Below are positions 1 through 8,888 of a stretch of 64,000 nt of DNA, piece by piece. The translations under genes were made by a program, and so were the position numbers. The stretch's first letter is position 1. Every line of letters starts with the position of its first letter. Source of the stretch: Mesobacterium_A hydrothermale (GTDB lineage Bacteria > Pseudomonadota > Alphaproteobacteria > Rhodobacterales > Rhodobacteraceae); NCBI RefSeq assembly GCF_035818635.1, contig NZ_JAYLLH010000006.1:1-64000 (forward strand). The letters are read 5' to 3'. The notes under the pieces were generated by a model. The model did no database searches. It was not told the origin of the DNA and saw nothing but the letters and a program-made list of their open reading frames with translations.

Positions 1-395
1 CATCAGCATGACTCGCACGGCCAGCACCAAATGGGAATCCCAATTCGGACTCGTTTGTCGCGATCAATCCACTAGGGCGTCAGGTCGGAAAACGACGATT
101 GGCAGACGTTTCGCAGCAACGGCCAGTGCAGGCGTCCCACAAACCGGCCTGGTCGCCGTGCAAATGGGCATTTGTACGAAAAACGGGCGAATCAAGACGA
201 TCCGAACCGGTCGCAGGATGACGAATTCTTCGAGATAACGCCGCTTTCGTGGGGTCTGCGCAAGAATCTCTTCATATTCCCGCAGGTTTCGGAGGAAATC
301 TTGGCTATCCGGTTGCAAGCTGGAACGAGCCACGTTTTACAATGGTGTGACAAAAGCGGTGCGCAGATACCGATCAAAGTGACGGGGAGCCTGAT
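1..395. other. Intergenic stretch without a convincing gene
   Basis: Only short open frames occur here, with codon use less GC-rich at third positions than in the neighbouring genes. The best of them is an 89-codon minus-strand frame (333 to 64) whose first 40 codons look protein-like but whose second half does not, and I recognise no family. The stretch probably holds the leader and promoter of the transporter operon that begins at 396. A purine-rich ribosome-binding site, ggggag at 384-389, lies six bases before its TTG start. Confidence 0.5.
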
Positions 396-1499
396 TTGGC
401 TGATCAAGACCTAAACGACGCGTTCGTCGAGTTCGAACGTGTGCAGAAAAGTTACGATGGCGAAACGCTGGTCGTGAAGGACCTGAACCTCAAGTTGCCG
501 AAGGGCGAGTTCCTGACGATGCTTGGCCCGTCGGGGTCGGGCAAGACGACCTGCCTGATGATGCTTGCCGGGTTCGAAACAGCGACCCACGGCGAAATCC
601 GTCTGGATGGGCGGCCGATCAACAACATCCCGCCGCACAAGCGTGGGATCGGCATGGTGTTCCAGAACTACGCGCTGTTTCCGCATATGACGGTTGCGGA
701 AAACCTGTCCTTTCCGCTGGAAGTCCGCAAGATGGGCAAGTCCGAGCGCGAGGCAAAGGTCAAGCGCGCGCTGGAAATGGTTCAGATGGGCGCTTTCGGC
801 GGCCGTCGTCCGGCACAGTTGTCGGGCGGTCAGCAACAGCGGATCGCCTTGGCGCGCGCGCTGGTGTTCGAGGCCGATCTGGTGCTGATGGACGAACCGC
901 TGGGCGCGCTCGACAAGCAGTTGCGCGAACATATGCAGTTCGAGATCAAGCGCATCGCGGACAACCTTGGGATCACGGTGGTCTATGTCACCCACGACCA
1001 GACCGAAGCGCTGACCATGTCCGATCGGGTTGCCGTGTTCAACGATGGCCGCATTCAGCAGTTGGCGCCGCCGGATCAACTGTATGAAAGCCCGGAAAAC
1101 AGTTTCGTTGCGCAGTTCATCGGAGAGAACAACACGCTGGAAGGCGTCGTGACCCGGATCAGTGGTGATCGCTGCGAGGTCCGGCTGGACGATGGAGAGA
1201 TCATCGACGCCAAGCCGGTCAACGTTACCCGCGAAGGCGAACGCACCCGCGTGTCGATCCGCCCCGAGCGGGTCGAGGTCAACAAGGACCGATTGCAGGC
1301 AGGGGCGCACACGCTCAAGGCCGAGGTGATGGAATTCATCTACATGGGCGATATCTTCCGCACCCGGCTGAAGGTGGCAGGGAATGATGAATTCATCATC
1401 AAGACCCGGAACGCGCCCGACCAGGTGCGGCTGGAACCCGGCACGATGATCGACATCGGCTGGCTGCCGGATGATTGCCGCGCGCTGGATGCGACCTAA
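396..1499 (+). CDS. potA: Polyamine-type ABC transporter ATP-binding protein (PotA family)
   Basis: This is the ATPase of an importer for a polyamine or similar cation, acting on the inner face of the cytoplasmic membrane with the two permeases at 3117 and 4766. The 367 residues show a Walker A motif GPSGSGKT at about 44-51, the ABC signature LSGGQQQR, a Walker B ending LMDEP, and a C-terminal TOBE region, as in PotA and the spermidine/putrescine subfamily (usually 350-380 residues). The start is taken as TTG at 396 because a good ribosome-binding site (ggggag) precedes it by six bases and no ATG is better placed. It is the first gene of a five-gene operon. Family assignment is firm, but the exact substrate cannot be read from sequence. 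Confidence 0.9.
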   Translation: MADQDLNDAFVEFERVQKSYDGETLVVKDLNLKLPKGEFLTMLGPSGSGKTTCLMMLAGFETATHGEIRLDGRPINNIPPHKRGIGMVFQNYALFPHMTVAENLSFPLEVRKMGKSEREAKVKRALEMVQMGAFGGRRPAQLSGGQQQRIALARALVFEADLVLMDEPLGALDKQLREHMQFEIKRIADNLGITVVYVTHDQTEALTMSDRVAVFNDGRIQQLAPPDQLYESPENSFVAQFIGENNTLEGVVTRISGDRCEVRLDDGEIIDAKPVNVTREGERTRVSIRPERVEVNKDRLQAGAHTLKAEVMEFIYMGDIFRTRLKVAGNDEFIIKTRNAPDQVRLEPGTMIDIGWLPDDCRALDAT

Positions 1500-1617
1500 G
1501 ATTTTAAGAATTGCGGTGGACCTCAAGGGGATTGAGGCACCGCGATGACCAACGGGGCCCATCGTTTAGCCCGTAGCGTGGCCTCCTTCCGAAAACGGGC
1601 AGTTTAGGGAGACTTTT

Positions 1618-2724
1618 ATGAAACTCACCAAGACGCTTCTCGCAACTTCGGCACTGACCGTGGTAGCTGGTGCGGCAATGGCTGAAGACATGGCCAACAG
1701 CATGACCCTGGTCAGCTGGGGCGGCGCCTATCAGGCATCGCAGCAGAAAGCCTATGTCGAGCCGTATCAAGCAATGCATGACGGCGTGTCGGTCAGCTGG
1801 GACGAAAGCTCGGCCGAGGCCGTGGCAAAGCTGCGCGCCATGAACGAAGCCGGTAACGTGACCTGGGATCTGGTCGACGTTGTGGCTGCCGACGCCATCC
1901 GTCTGTGCGACGAAGGCCTGGCAATGGAAATCGACGCGGACGAAGTTCTGGCAGCGGCACCTGACGGCACCTCGGCCAGCGACGACTTCGGCGATCTGCT
2001 GGTGTCGGATTGCTTCATCCCCCAGATCGTATACTCGACCACCTTCGGCTATCGTACCGACCTGGTTGGCGATACGCCGCCGTCGGACATCTGCGCCGTA
2101 TTCGACCTGGAAACCTATCCGGGCAAGCGTGCGCTGGAAAAGCGCCCGATCAACAACATGGAATGGGCGCTGCTGTGTGACGGCGTCGCCAAGGCCGACG
2201 TTTATGACGTTCTGGAAACCCCGGAAGGTCAGGACAAGGCGCTGGCCAAGCTCGATACCATCAAGGACAGCGTTGTCTGGTGGAACGCAGGCGCGGACAC
2301 GCCGCAGCTGCTGGCCGATGGCGAAGTCGTGATGGGGTCGACCTACAACGGCCGTCTGTTCGCCGCGATCGAAGAGCAAGGCCAGCCGATCGGCATGCTC
2401 TGGGATGCGCAGGTGTTCGACCTTGATGGCTGGATCATCCCGGCCGGCTTGCCGGAAGACCGTCTGGCCCGTGTGATGGACTTCGTCAAGTTCGCCACCG
2501 ACACCCAGCGTCTGGCAGATCAGGCCAAGTACATCTCGTACGGCCCGGCACGCGCATCGTCCGCTCCGCTTGTTGGCAAGCACGCCGACCTGGGCATCGA
2601 TATGGCGCCGCACATGCCGACCGATCCGAACAACGCCAAGAACACGTTCCTGTATAACTACGAGTTCTGGGCCGACTATCGCGACGACATCGACGCCAAG
2701 TTCCAGGCGTGGCTAGCGCAATAA
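1618..2724 (+). CDS. potD: Periplasmic extracellular solute-binding protein (PotD-like)
   Basis: The 368-residue product is the periplasmic receptor of the ABC importer. It starts with a clear Sec signal peptide (MKLTKTLLATSALTVVAGAA, cleavage after AMA near residue 22). The mature protein opens with the TLVSWGGAYQASQQ-type strand of the SBP_bac_8/PotD class, and length fits the family. It lies 118 bases after the ATPase gene and is followed by a perfect 11-bp hairpin (2773-2799) and then by the small DUF1330 gene and the permeases. Polyamine binding is inferred from family and context; amino-acid derivatives or opines are alternatives, because this subfamily is broad. Confidence 0.88.
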   Translation: MKLTKTLLATSALTVVAGAAMAEDMANSMTLVSWGGAYQASQQKAYVEPYQAMHDGVSVSWDESSAEAVAKLRAMNEAGNVTWDLVDVVAADAIRLCDEGLAMEIDADEVLAAAPDGTSASDDFGDLLVSDCFIPQIVYSTTFGYRTDLVGDTPPSDICAVFDLETYPGKRALEKRPINNMEWALLCDGVAKADVYDVLETPEGQDKALAKLDTIKDSVVWWNAGADTPQLLADGEVVMGSTYNGRLFAAIEEQGQPIGMLWDAQVFDLDGWIIPAGLPEDRLARVMDFVKFATDTQRLADQAKYISYGPARASSAPLVGKHADLGIDMAPHMPTDPNNAKNTFLYNYEFWADYRDDIDAKFQAWLAQ

Positions 2725-2772
2725 GTCAGGCGTAGTGCTGGGGTAAACCCCCAACCCTACGGACAAGACACA

Positions 2773-2799
2773 GGGCAAGGCGGGTTCACCGCCTTGCCC
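2773..2799 (+). promoter_or_regulatory. Intra-operon hairpin after the binding-protein gene
   Basis: An 11-bp perfect inverted repeat (gggcaaggcgg / ccgccttgccc, loop gttca) lies 48 bases past the potD-like stop codon. There is no T-run behind it, so it is probably not a full terminator. Its place suggests a transcript-stabilising or partial-stop element that keeps the binding protein more abundant than the permeases. Confidence 0.6.
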
Positions 2800-2824
2800 C
2801 GCAGGAAAGACGACGGAGGCGGCT

Positions 2825-3112
2825 GTGCCCAAAGGCTATATCATCGGCCATATCACCGTGAACGACCCAGAGGCGTACCAGGAATACATTGATCGGGACA
2901 CGCCGATCCTTGATGCGCTCGGGGGCAAGTTCATCGTGCGCGGCGGTCAGTCAGAGGTGGTCGAAGGCAGCACCTACAAGCGCCACGTCGTGATCGAATT
3001 CCCAACCTATGAACAGGCGCTGGCCGCGTATCACGACCCAGAGTACCAAGAGGTCGCGAACATTCGCCGTGCCACCGCAGACAGCACCATCATCGTGGTC
3101 GAGGGGGCCTGA
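2825..3112 (+). CDS. DUF1330 family small protein
   Basis: A 95-residue protein of the DUF1330 dimeric alpha/beta-barrel (ferredoxin-like) family. It shows the typical opening GYIIGHITVNDPEAYQEY, the central GGKFIVRGG and the PTYEQALAAYHDPEYQE segment. The start is GTG at 2825, preceded by a ggagg-type ribosome-binding site (acggaggcgg). It lies inside the transporter operon, four bases before the first permease, so it is co-expressed with it. The family has no settled biochemical role. The position suggests a job linked to the imported substrate, but this is inference. Confidence 0.85.
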   Translation: MPKGYIIGHITVNDPEAYQEYIDRDTPILDALGGKFIVRGGQSEVVEGSTYKRHVVIEFPTYEQALAAYHDPEYQEVANIRRATADSTIIVVEGA

Positions 3113-3116
3113 GCAC

Positions 3117-4760
3117 ATGAGCGATGCATCCACAAAAGAAAATTCTGGCCCCATGCTGGCGGCAGATGGCCGCCCGCTGAAAAGCAGTCTGGCGCGTGCC
3201 CTGCGGATGCAGAAACTGCGGGCACTGGCGCTGGTCGCGCCGTTGCTGCTGTTCGTGCTGGCGACGTTCATCATGCCGATCGCGGATATGTTGTTCCGTT
3301 CGGTCGAAAACCAGATCGTTTCCGAAACCATGCCGCGCACGGTTGTGTCCCTGAAAGATTGGGACCCCGAAAAAAGCGCGCTGCCGTCCGAGGCCGTGTT
3401 CGAAGACGCCTATTACGACCTTTTCATCGCATCAGAGCGCAAGACCGTCACCCGGTTGGGATCGCGTCTGAACTATGAAATGACCGGTGCATCGTCGCTC
3501 TTCCGCAAGTCGGGCCGCCGGCTCGATGATATTGGCGAAGTCTACCAGAAGCAGTTCAAGAAGATCGACAAGGATTGGGACAAGGCCGAACCCTGGGCCG
3601 CGATGATGGGCGACCCTGCCTGGATCAGCGCACAGGAAGCCTGGAGCAAAGGGGACGGCGCGCAACCGGTGTTCAAGCTGCGCGATGGTGTTGCAGCGGC
3701 GCTGCCACGTACGGCGGCAGCCTATCGCCAATTCGCGATCTATCAGCAGACCGAAGACAACAAGAGTCCGCTGAAGGAAGAGCCTTGGTCTCTGGTGCAT
3801 ACCGCGCTTTATCAGGACCTCAGTTCGCAAAACGTCGGCAGCTATACCGGCCCCGGCGCGGATCGGCTACAAGTTCTGGCCGATGCAGTGAAATCCCCCG
3901 ATTTCAAGACGATCTCATTCGTCGATGGCTTTGCCGATGTCGACGAGGATTGGGTCAAGCCCGACATCTGGCAAACGATCAAGGCGTTCAGCCCGACCTA
4001 TACTTCCGGGTATTTCCTGAACGCGGTTGATATGAAGATGACGCCCGAAGGCGCCGAATTGCGGGACGAGAAAGAGCGGCTGTATATCTTCTTGTTCAAG
4101 CGCACGATCTTCATGTCGATGGTGATCACGATCAGCTGTATCCTGCTGGCGTATCCGATTGCCTATCTGCTGTCGAACCTGCCTGCGCGCACCGCCAACC
4201 TGCTGATGATCCTAGTGCTTTTGCCGTTCTGGACATCGCTTCTGGTGCGGACCTCTGCGTGGAAGGTGATGCTGCAACAGCAAGGCGTCATCAATGATGT
4301 ACTGGTTTGGCTGGGCCTTGTCGCGGATGACGGGCGACTTGTGATGATCAACAACCAGCTGGGGACGATCATCGCCATGACGCACATTCTGCTGCCGTTC
4401 ATGATCCTGCCGATGTATTCGGTGATGTCGACGATCCCGCCCAGCTATGTCCGCGCGGCCAAGAGCCTGGGCGCCACCAACTGGACGACGTTCTGGAGGG
4501 TCTATTTCCCGCAATCGGTGCCCGGCATCGGTGCTGGCTCGATCCTCGTGTTCATCCTGTCCATCGGCTATTACATCACGCCGGAAATCGTGGGCGGCAC
4601 GACAGGTACGTTCATTTCCAACCGGATCGCGTATCACATCTCGTCCAGCCTGAACTGGGGGCTGGCGGCTGCGCTGGGGACGATCCTGCTGGCGGTTGTT
4701 CTGCTCTTGTACTGGGCCTACGACCGGATCGTCGGCATTGACAACGTGAAGCTGGGGTAA
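3117..4760 (+). CDS. potB: Polyamine-type ABC transporter permease (PotB family) with large periplasmic insertion
   Basis: This is the first membrane permease of the importer. The ATG at 3117 is preferred to an upstream in-frame start inside the DUF1330 gene, giving 547 residues. TM1 is at about residues 35-58 (LALVAPLLLFVLATFIMPI). A hydrophilic stretch of some 270 residues follows, then the conserved permease core of about five helices from residue 335 on, with the usual EAA loop region near YVRAAKSLGATNWTTFWRVYFP. Ordinary PotB proteins are about 280-300 residues, so the insertion between TM1 and TM2 is unusual. It would face the periplasm, where it could contact the binding protein. The next gene starts five bases after its stop. 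Confidence 0.88.
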   Translation: MSDASTKENSGPMLAADGRPLKSSLARALRMQKLRALALVAPLLLFVLATFIMPIADMLFRSVENQIVSETMPRTVVSLKDWDPEKSALPSEAVFEDAYYDLFIASERKTVTRLGSRLNYEMTGASSLFRKSGRRLDDIGEVYQKQFKKIDKDWDKAEPWAAMMGDPAWISAQEAWSKGDGAQPVFKLRDGVAAALPRTAAAYRQFAIYQQTEDNKSPLKEEPWSLVHTALYQDLSSQNVGSYTGPGADRLQVLADAVKSPDFKTISFVDGFADVDEDWVKPDIWQTIKAFSPTYTSGYFLNAVDMKMTPEGAELRDEKERLYIFLFKRTIFMSMVITISCILLAYPIAYLLSNLPARTANLLMILVLLPFWTSLLVRTSAWKVMLQQQGVINDVLVWLGLVADDGRLVMINNQLGTIIAMTHILLPFMILPMYSVMSTIPPSYVRAAKSLGATNWTTFWRVYFPQSVPGIGAGSILVFILSIGYYITPEIVGGTTGTFISNRIAYHISSSLNWGLAAALGTILLAVVLLLYWAYDRIVGIDNVKLG

Positions 4761-4765
4761 CCGAT

Positions 4766-5956
4766 ATGAGCGAAGCAATCCTCACCCCGAAAATGAAAAT
4801 GCCGTTGTCCTTCACCGCGCCAGTTGTCGCGGCGGCCGGGGCCTTTGCGGGCATCTTCATTGGCACCGCCAACGGATCGACCCTTCTGGGGTTTGTCATC
4901 GGCGCGGCGCTGCTGGCGGGACTGGCATTCCTTGCCATGAACGTGCTGCCGATGACGGCGGAAAAAACCGTCCGCTGGGGCATTCTGATCGGGTTTGTCG
5001 TAGTCGGGTTCCTGCTGGGCCGGGTGGCTGGCATCGTGGTTGGCGCGTTGTTCGGCTGGTTCTTTGGATGGTTCATCTATTGGATCGGGGAACGCCGCTA
5101 TCGCACCCATCTTGTCCCCTACCTGACCTCTGGGCAGGTTCTGTGGCACTACAGCTTCCGGGTGTTGTGCGGGGCGATCTTCGTTTTCCTGATCACGCCG
5201 ATCCTTGTCGTCATGCCGCTGAGCTTCAATGCCGAGGACTTCTTCACCTTCACGCCGGAAATGCTTCGCTTCGATCCGGCGGGCTACAGCCTGAAGCACT
5301 ATCGCGACTTCCTGACCAACCCGGAATGGACGGGCGCGGTATGGAATTCGCTGCGCATCGCGCCGGTTGCGACTTTCCTGTCGGTCAGCCTGGGCACGCT
5401 GGCAGCCATCGGCCTGAGCCAAAGTCACGTGCCGGGCAAACGTGCGATCATGGCGATCCTGATCTCGCCGATGATCGTGCCGCTGATCATCTCGGCCACC
5501 GGCATGTATTTCTTCTACTCGAAGGTCGGCCTGGTCGGCACTTACTGGGGCGTGGTCCTGGCCCATGCCGTGCTGGGCATTCCGTTTGTCATCATTACCG
5601 TGACGGCCACGCTGGTCGGTTTTGACCGGTCGCTGACGCGGGCGGCGGCCAACATGGGCGCGGGGCCGGTGACAACGTTCTTCCGCATCCAGATGCCGCT
5701 GATCCTGCCGGGGGTGATCTCTGGCGCGCTGTTCGCCTTCATCACGTCCTTCGACGAAGTCGTTGTGGTGTTGTTCATCGGCTCGGCCGAATTGCAAACC
5801 CTGCCGTGGCAGATGTTCACCGGTCTGCGCGAACAGATCTCGCCCACGATCCTTGCTGCGGCAACGATCCTTGTGGCGATCTCGATCCTGCTGCTGGCCT
5901 CGGTGGAAATGCTGCGCCGCCGGTCGGAACGGTTGCGGGGCATGTCGCCGGGCTGA
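4766..5956 (+). CDS. potC: Polyamine-type ABC transporter permease (PotC family) with extra N-terminal helices
   Basis: The second permease of the importer, 396 residues. The C-terminal two thirds (from about residue 125) is a normal PotC-like permease with the EAA loop near LTRAAANMGAGPVTTFFRIQMP and the following PLILPGVISGALFAF helix. The first 110 residues add about four hydrophobic segments (FTAPVVAAAGAFAGIFIG, LLGFVIGAALLAGLAFLAM, WGILIGFVVVGFLLG, VVGALFGWFFGWFIYWIG) that standard PotC (about 260-270 residues) lacks. Both permeases are therefore enlarged, which suggests they evolved together. The gene is the last of the operon and is followed by a good terminator at 5986-6016. Confidence 0.88.
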   Translation: MSEAILTPKMKMPLSFTAPVVAAAGAFAGIFIGTANGSTLLGFVIGAALLAGLAFLAMNVLPMTAEKTVRWGILIGFVVVGFLLGRVAGIVVGALFGWFFGWFIYWIGERRYRTHLVPYLTSGQVLWHYSFRVLCGAIFVFLITPILVVMPLSFNAEDFFTFTPEMLRFDPAGYSLKHYRDFLTNPEWTGAVWNSLRIAPVATFLSVSLGTLAAIGLSQSHVPGKRAIMAILISPMIVPLIISATGMYFFYSKVGLVGTYWGVVLAHAVLGIPFVIITVTATLVGFDRSLTRAAANMGAGPVTTFFRIQMPLILPGVISGALFAFITSFDEVVVVLFIGSAELQTLPWQMFTGLREQISPTILAAATILVAISILLLASVEMLRRRSERLRGMSPG

Positions 5957-5985
5957 GGGACGCGTTGCAACAGATCGACTTTATT

Positions 5986-6016
5986 CCGGCGCAGACCTGT
6001 CTGCGCCGGTTTTTTT
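5986..6016 (+). terminator. Rho-independent terminator of the polyamine-type transporter operon
   Basis: A perfect 9-bp stem (ccggcgcag / ctgcgccgg) with a six-base loop is followed at once by seven T residues. It begins 30 bases after the last permease stop and separates the operon from the outer-membrane protein gene at 6056. Confidence 0.9.
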
Positions 6017-6055
6017 GTGGCTAGCTGAGGCAAAAAACCCAAAGAGGTCGCGCAG

Positions 6056-6967
6056 ATGTACCGCTGGATTGCCGTTGTCTTTGCCCTGGCTGTGTGGCTG
6101 GGCGCCCCCGTGCTGGCGGGCGAGCGTGTGAAGCTTGGCTATGGACGCCTGATCAGCAACGACTCGCTTCTCGCTTCTCGCGATCGCTGGCAGACCGGCA
6201 GCATGCAGTCCAGCCGGATCCGTGGTTTGAGCTGGTCTGGCGCGGTGCCGCAGGCACTGGGCGAACTGCTGGAATACCGGTTCGAGGCGGCGCTGGTTTC
6301 CCCGCAAAGCATCCGCTGGCAGCGCCCGACGGATCGACCCTTTGCCGGGGCACTGTCGATTGGGCTGCACACCCATTTTCAGCGTCGGGGCATCGAATAT
6401 GCCTTGGGCGGTGACGTGGTGTTCACCGGCCCGCAGACCGGGTTGACGGATTTTCAAACCTTCTGGCACGACGCACTCGGGTTGGCGACGCCCAAGCCGT
6501 CGGTCACCGCGCAGCAGGTTGGCGACGGGATTTATCCGACGGCCGTGTTCGAAATCGGCCAGACCTACCGGACCGGAAAACTGGCGATGCGGCCTTTTGC
6601 CGAACTGCGCGCCGGCGCGGAAACACTGGTGCGGTCGGGGGTCGACGTGACGTTCGGCACCGTTGGCCAATCCGAATTGCTGGTGCGTGACCGGATCACC
6701 GGGCAGCGCTATCGCACGGTCTGGAACGACCTTCGGGGTGTCAGTCTGACCGCCGGTGCCGACCTGGCCCATGTCACTCACAGCGTTTTCCTGCCCGAAT
6801 CACCCGGCTATGACATCGAGGAAACCCGCGGCCGCGTCCGGGCTGGGGTGCATTGGCAGGGTCGAAAACTGTCTGCCTTTTATGGCTGGACGTGGCTGAG
6901 CAAGGAATTTTCAACGCAACCAGAAGGCCAGTTGGTCAAGTCGATCCGGATCAAATACGACTTCTGA
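6056..6967 (+). CDS. LpxR-like (DUF2219) outer-membrane lipid A deacylase family protein
   Basis: The 303-residue product has a signal peptide (cleavage after LAG near residue 22). Alternating-polarity beta strands run to a C-terminal KSIRIKYDF, an outer-membrane barrel ending in phenylalanine. The N-terminal SNDSLL with DRWQTGSMQSSR and the later GPQTGLTDFQTFWHDALG match the LpxR/DUF2219 pattern. In that family, an Asn-Asp pair, a Ser and a His (here N35, D36, a Ser near 49-53, H137) form the lipid A 3'-O-deacylase site. It may trim lipid A in the outer membrane. The ATG at 6056 follows an aaagagg ribosome-binding site. Function is inferred from family pattern only. Confidence 0.7.
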   Translation: MYRWIAVVFALAVWLGAPVLAGERVKLGYGRLISNDSLLASRDRWQTGSMQSSRIRGLSWSGAVPQALGELLEYRFEAALVSPQSIRWQRPTDRPFAGALSIGLHTHFQRRGIEYALGGDVVFTGPQTGLTDFQTFWHDALGLATPKPSVTAQQVGDGIYPTAVFEIGQTYRTGKLAMRPFAELRAGAETLVRSGVDVTFGTVGQSELLVRDRITGQRYRTVWNDLRGVSLTAGADLAHVTHSVFLPESPGYDIEETRGRVRAGVHWQGRKLSAFYGWTWLSKEFSTQPEGQLVKSIRIKYDF

Positions 6968-7109
6968 TTGTTGAGAATTGGCGTCACTCAACGGGTGATG
7001 GATAGAAGCCTTTATTATTCAAGGATAAAACAACTAACCTCTTTTCTCAAAAATTTCGGTGTTGTATTGTTATTTGTAATAAAAACATAATGAGCAGACA
7101 AAACAGGAT

Positions 7110-8150
7110 ATGGCAACGGGCTACCGCGGCACGTTCGTTCTTCCTTGGTCGCAGACACTGATCGATGGTCTTGACGCAGCGCCGACGGCGATGCTCCGCG
7201 TCGGGGCCACTTGGGAATGGCAGGGGACGCCCCTGCGCGTTGACGGGCCCGACGGGATCCTGACGCTGTGCGGCGCGGAAGGCGAAACGGAACTGAGGCA
7301 AAGCGCATCTCGCGCTGTGTCTCGCTTGTTGCGGCTTGGCAAAACGAATTTGGATACGATGAACTCCGATGAGGTGGAGGTCCAGCGTCAGCTGACCCAA
7401 GGCGGGTTTATCGTGACCAACGGCGCGCAAGTTTTCAGGGTAATGCTCCTTGAGCACGTCAATGGTAGCGCGCCGTTGGTCGTTTTTCACGGCCCTCTGC
7501 CCCCCAAGGCGCAAGAGCTTTGGGTGGCAGAGGTCAGCCGGCCCCAGCCCCGCGAAACATCGCCGGGCGTCATCTGCTTTGCATCCGGTACGTCGATCAC
7601 CACACCGCGTGGCCCCCGCCAGGTGCAAGACCTGCGCCCGGGCGATTGGGTTCAGACCCGCGACAACGGTCCGCAACAGGTGCTGTGGACAGGTCAGCGC
7701 CGGTTTTCCACCACCCGCCTGCGCAGTTTTCCAGGTCTTGCGCCGGTTCGGATCCGTGCAGCGGCTTTTGGTACCGGTGTGCCAGATCGCGATCTGCTGG
7801 TATCGCCGCGGCACCGCATCCTTGTACGCAGCCCGCAGGCGCAGTCGATCTATGGCCAGTCAGAGGTTCTGGTCGCCGCGCAGGATTTGATCGACGACAG
7901 CCGCATTTTCCGTGAAACCCCACGCTGCGACATAACTTATGTCCACATCCTGCTGAACCGTCATGAGGTGATCGTCGCCAATGGCGTGGAGTGCGAAAGC
8001 TTCCACCCCGATGACGCCGATCCGGCGATGCTGGACCAGTCGGACCGCGAGCGACTGGAGCAGACCCTGGGGCAGGCCCCCTATGGCGGCCATGCGCGGC
8101 GCGTCCTGACACGGCCAGAGGCCGCGATCCTGTTGCACCGGGCCGCCTGA
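7110..8150 (+). CDS. Hint-domain protein (Hedgehog/intein-type)
   Basis: A 346-residue protein. The first 150 residues open with the GYRGTFVLPWSQTLIDGLD segment common at the N-terminus of Rhodobacteraceae Hint proteins. A Hint (Hedgehog/intein) module follows from about residue 155: VICFASGTSITTPRG with the potential splicing Cys156, then the VQDLRPGDWVQT strand and the SPRHRILV block. There is no extein-like C-terminal half with a terminal Asn and nucleophile, so protein splicing is unlikely; autocleavage or peptide processing is possible. The gene follows an AT-rich 100-base leader and has only a weak ribosome-binding site. It converges on the SH3 gene with a 16-base gap. Confidence 0.8.
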   Translation: MATGYRGTFVLPWSQTLIDGLDAAPTAMLRVGATWEWQGTPLRVDGPDGILTLCGAEGETELRQSASRAVSRLLRLGKTNLDTMNSDEVEVQRQLTQGGFIVTNGAQVFRVMLLEHVNGSAPLVVFHGPLPPKAQELWVAEVSRPQPRETSPGVICFASGTSITTPRGPRQVQDLRPGDWVQTRDNGPQQVLWTGQRRFSTTRLRSFPGLAPVRIRAAAFGTGVPDRDLLVSPRHRILVRSPQAQSIYGQSEVLVAAQDLIDDSRIFRETPRCDITYVHILLNRHEVIVANGVECESFHPDDADPAMLDQSDRERLEQTLGQAPYGGHARRVLTRPEAAILLHRAA

Positions 8151-8166
8151 GACAGCCCGCCCGGCG

Positions 8167-8781
8167 TCAGTTCCGAATCTCGTCCGCTTCGACGCCCCAC
8201 AACCCGGCTTTCAGCGTCCAGCCATCATAGCCGCCAGCTTCAACCTCGCACCAAGCCAGGGTGCAGTCGCCCAGTCGTGCAATGACGCCGGTTTCCAGCC
8301 GTGCTGCGATCGGGGCGCGTTCGTCGGGGCGAGTCCGCAAATCGGCCATTTCGTCCTGCACGATGACGGTGCGCACCCCGGACAACAGCGAATAATGCAC
8401 CCAGCCGCCGGCACCGTCGCGGTCTTGCACGCGCCGCCAATGGCCATATTCGGCCGTGATCATCAACGGCATGTCGCGGCGCTTGTAGACCCAGTCGATC
8501 CGGTGGGTCAGCGACGGACCCCGCCGCACGTTGCCCATGCTCGCCTTCATTGACACGAAACGGGGGATCGGCAGGTTGGTTTCGGGGCCGCGTTTTTTCT
8601 GCCGGTGCGGCAGGCCGGCAAGGTGCAGGTCCTTGCCTTCGGCGCGCGGCCCTTCGCCACCGCCGCTCTGGTGCGACTGGCCACCGCCGCCGCCGTTCCC
8701 CTGGCCCGCATTGACCGTTACAGATGACAAACCAAAAATCAGCGTGGCAACCACGCCAGCCTTGACCAGAGTCCAGCTCAT
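8167..8781 (-). CDS. Exported SH3-domain protein
   Basis: A 204-residue secreted protein. The start at 8781 is chosen because it gives a proper signal peptide (SWTLVKAGVVATLIFGLSS, cleavage after VNA) and avoids overlap with the divergent gene at 8889. A Gly/Gln-rich linker (residues 27-50) is followed by two SH3b-like repeats. The first has PRFVSMKASMGNVRRGPSL and WRRVQDRDGAGGWVH; the second has MADLRTRPDERAPIAARLE and WCEVEAGGYDGWTL. Such SH3_4-type proteins of alphaproteobacteria bind cell-wall or other periplasmic ligands. No catalytic domain is seen. The divergent promoter region is shared with the dehydrogenase gene. Confidence 0.8.
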   Translation of the reverse strand: MSWTLVKAGVVATLIFGLSSVTVNAGQGNGGGGGQSHQSGGGEGPRAEGKDLHLAGLPHRQKKRGPETNLPIPRFVSMKASMGNVRRGPSLTHRIDWVYKRRDMPLMITAEYGHWRRVQDRDGAGGWVHYSLLSGVRTVIVQDEMADLRTRPDERAPIAARLETGVIARLGDCTLAWCEVEAGGYDGWTLKAGLWGVEADEIRN

Positions 8782-8888
8782 TCTCTTGATCCTGCCCGAT
8801 GTTTTTTCGGCGGGGTTCTTGTGCCCCGACCTGACTTCGGACACTCTGGCAGAGAGGCCGGATCGGGAAAAGAGCGGGGAGGCGTTAC

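Noticed and set aside
64..333. Minus-strand 89-codon frame in the first 400 bases
   Set aside because: Its first half looks protein-like, but the second half does not. Codon use differs from neighbours, no ribosome-binding site is clear, and no family is recognised.
411..1562. Long antisense frames over the transporter, uvrB, epimerase-like and oxidoreductase genes
   Set aside because: They mirror strongly supported genes in a high-GC genome, have Arg/His/Gln-rich random-like products, and show no family motifs.
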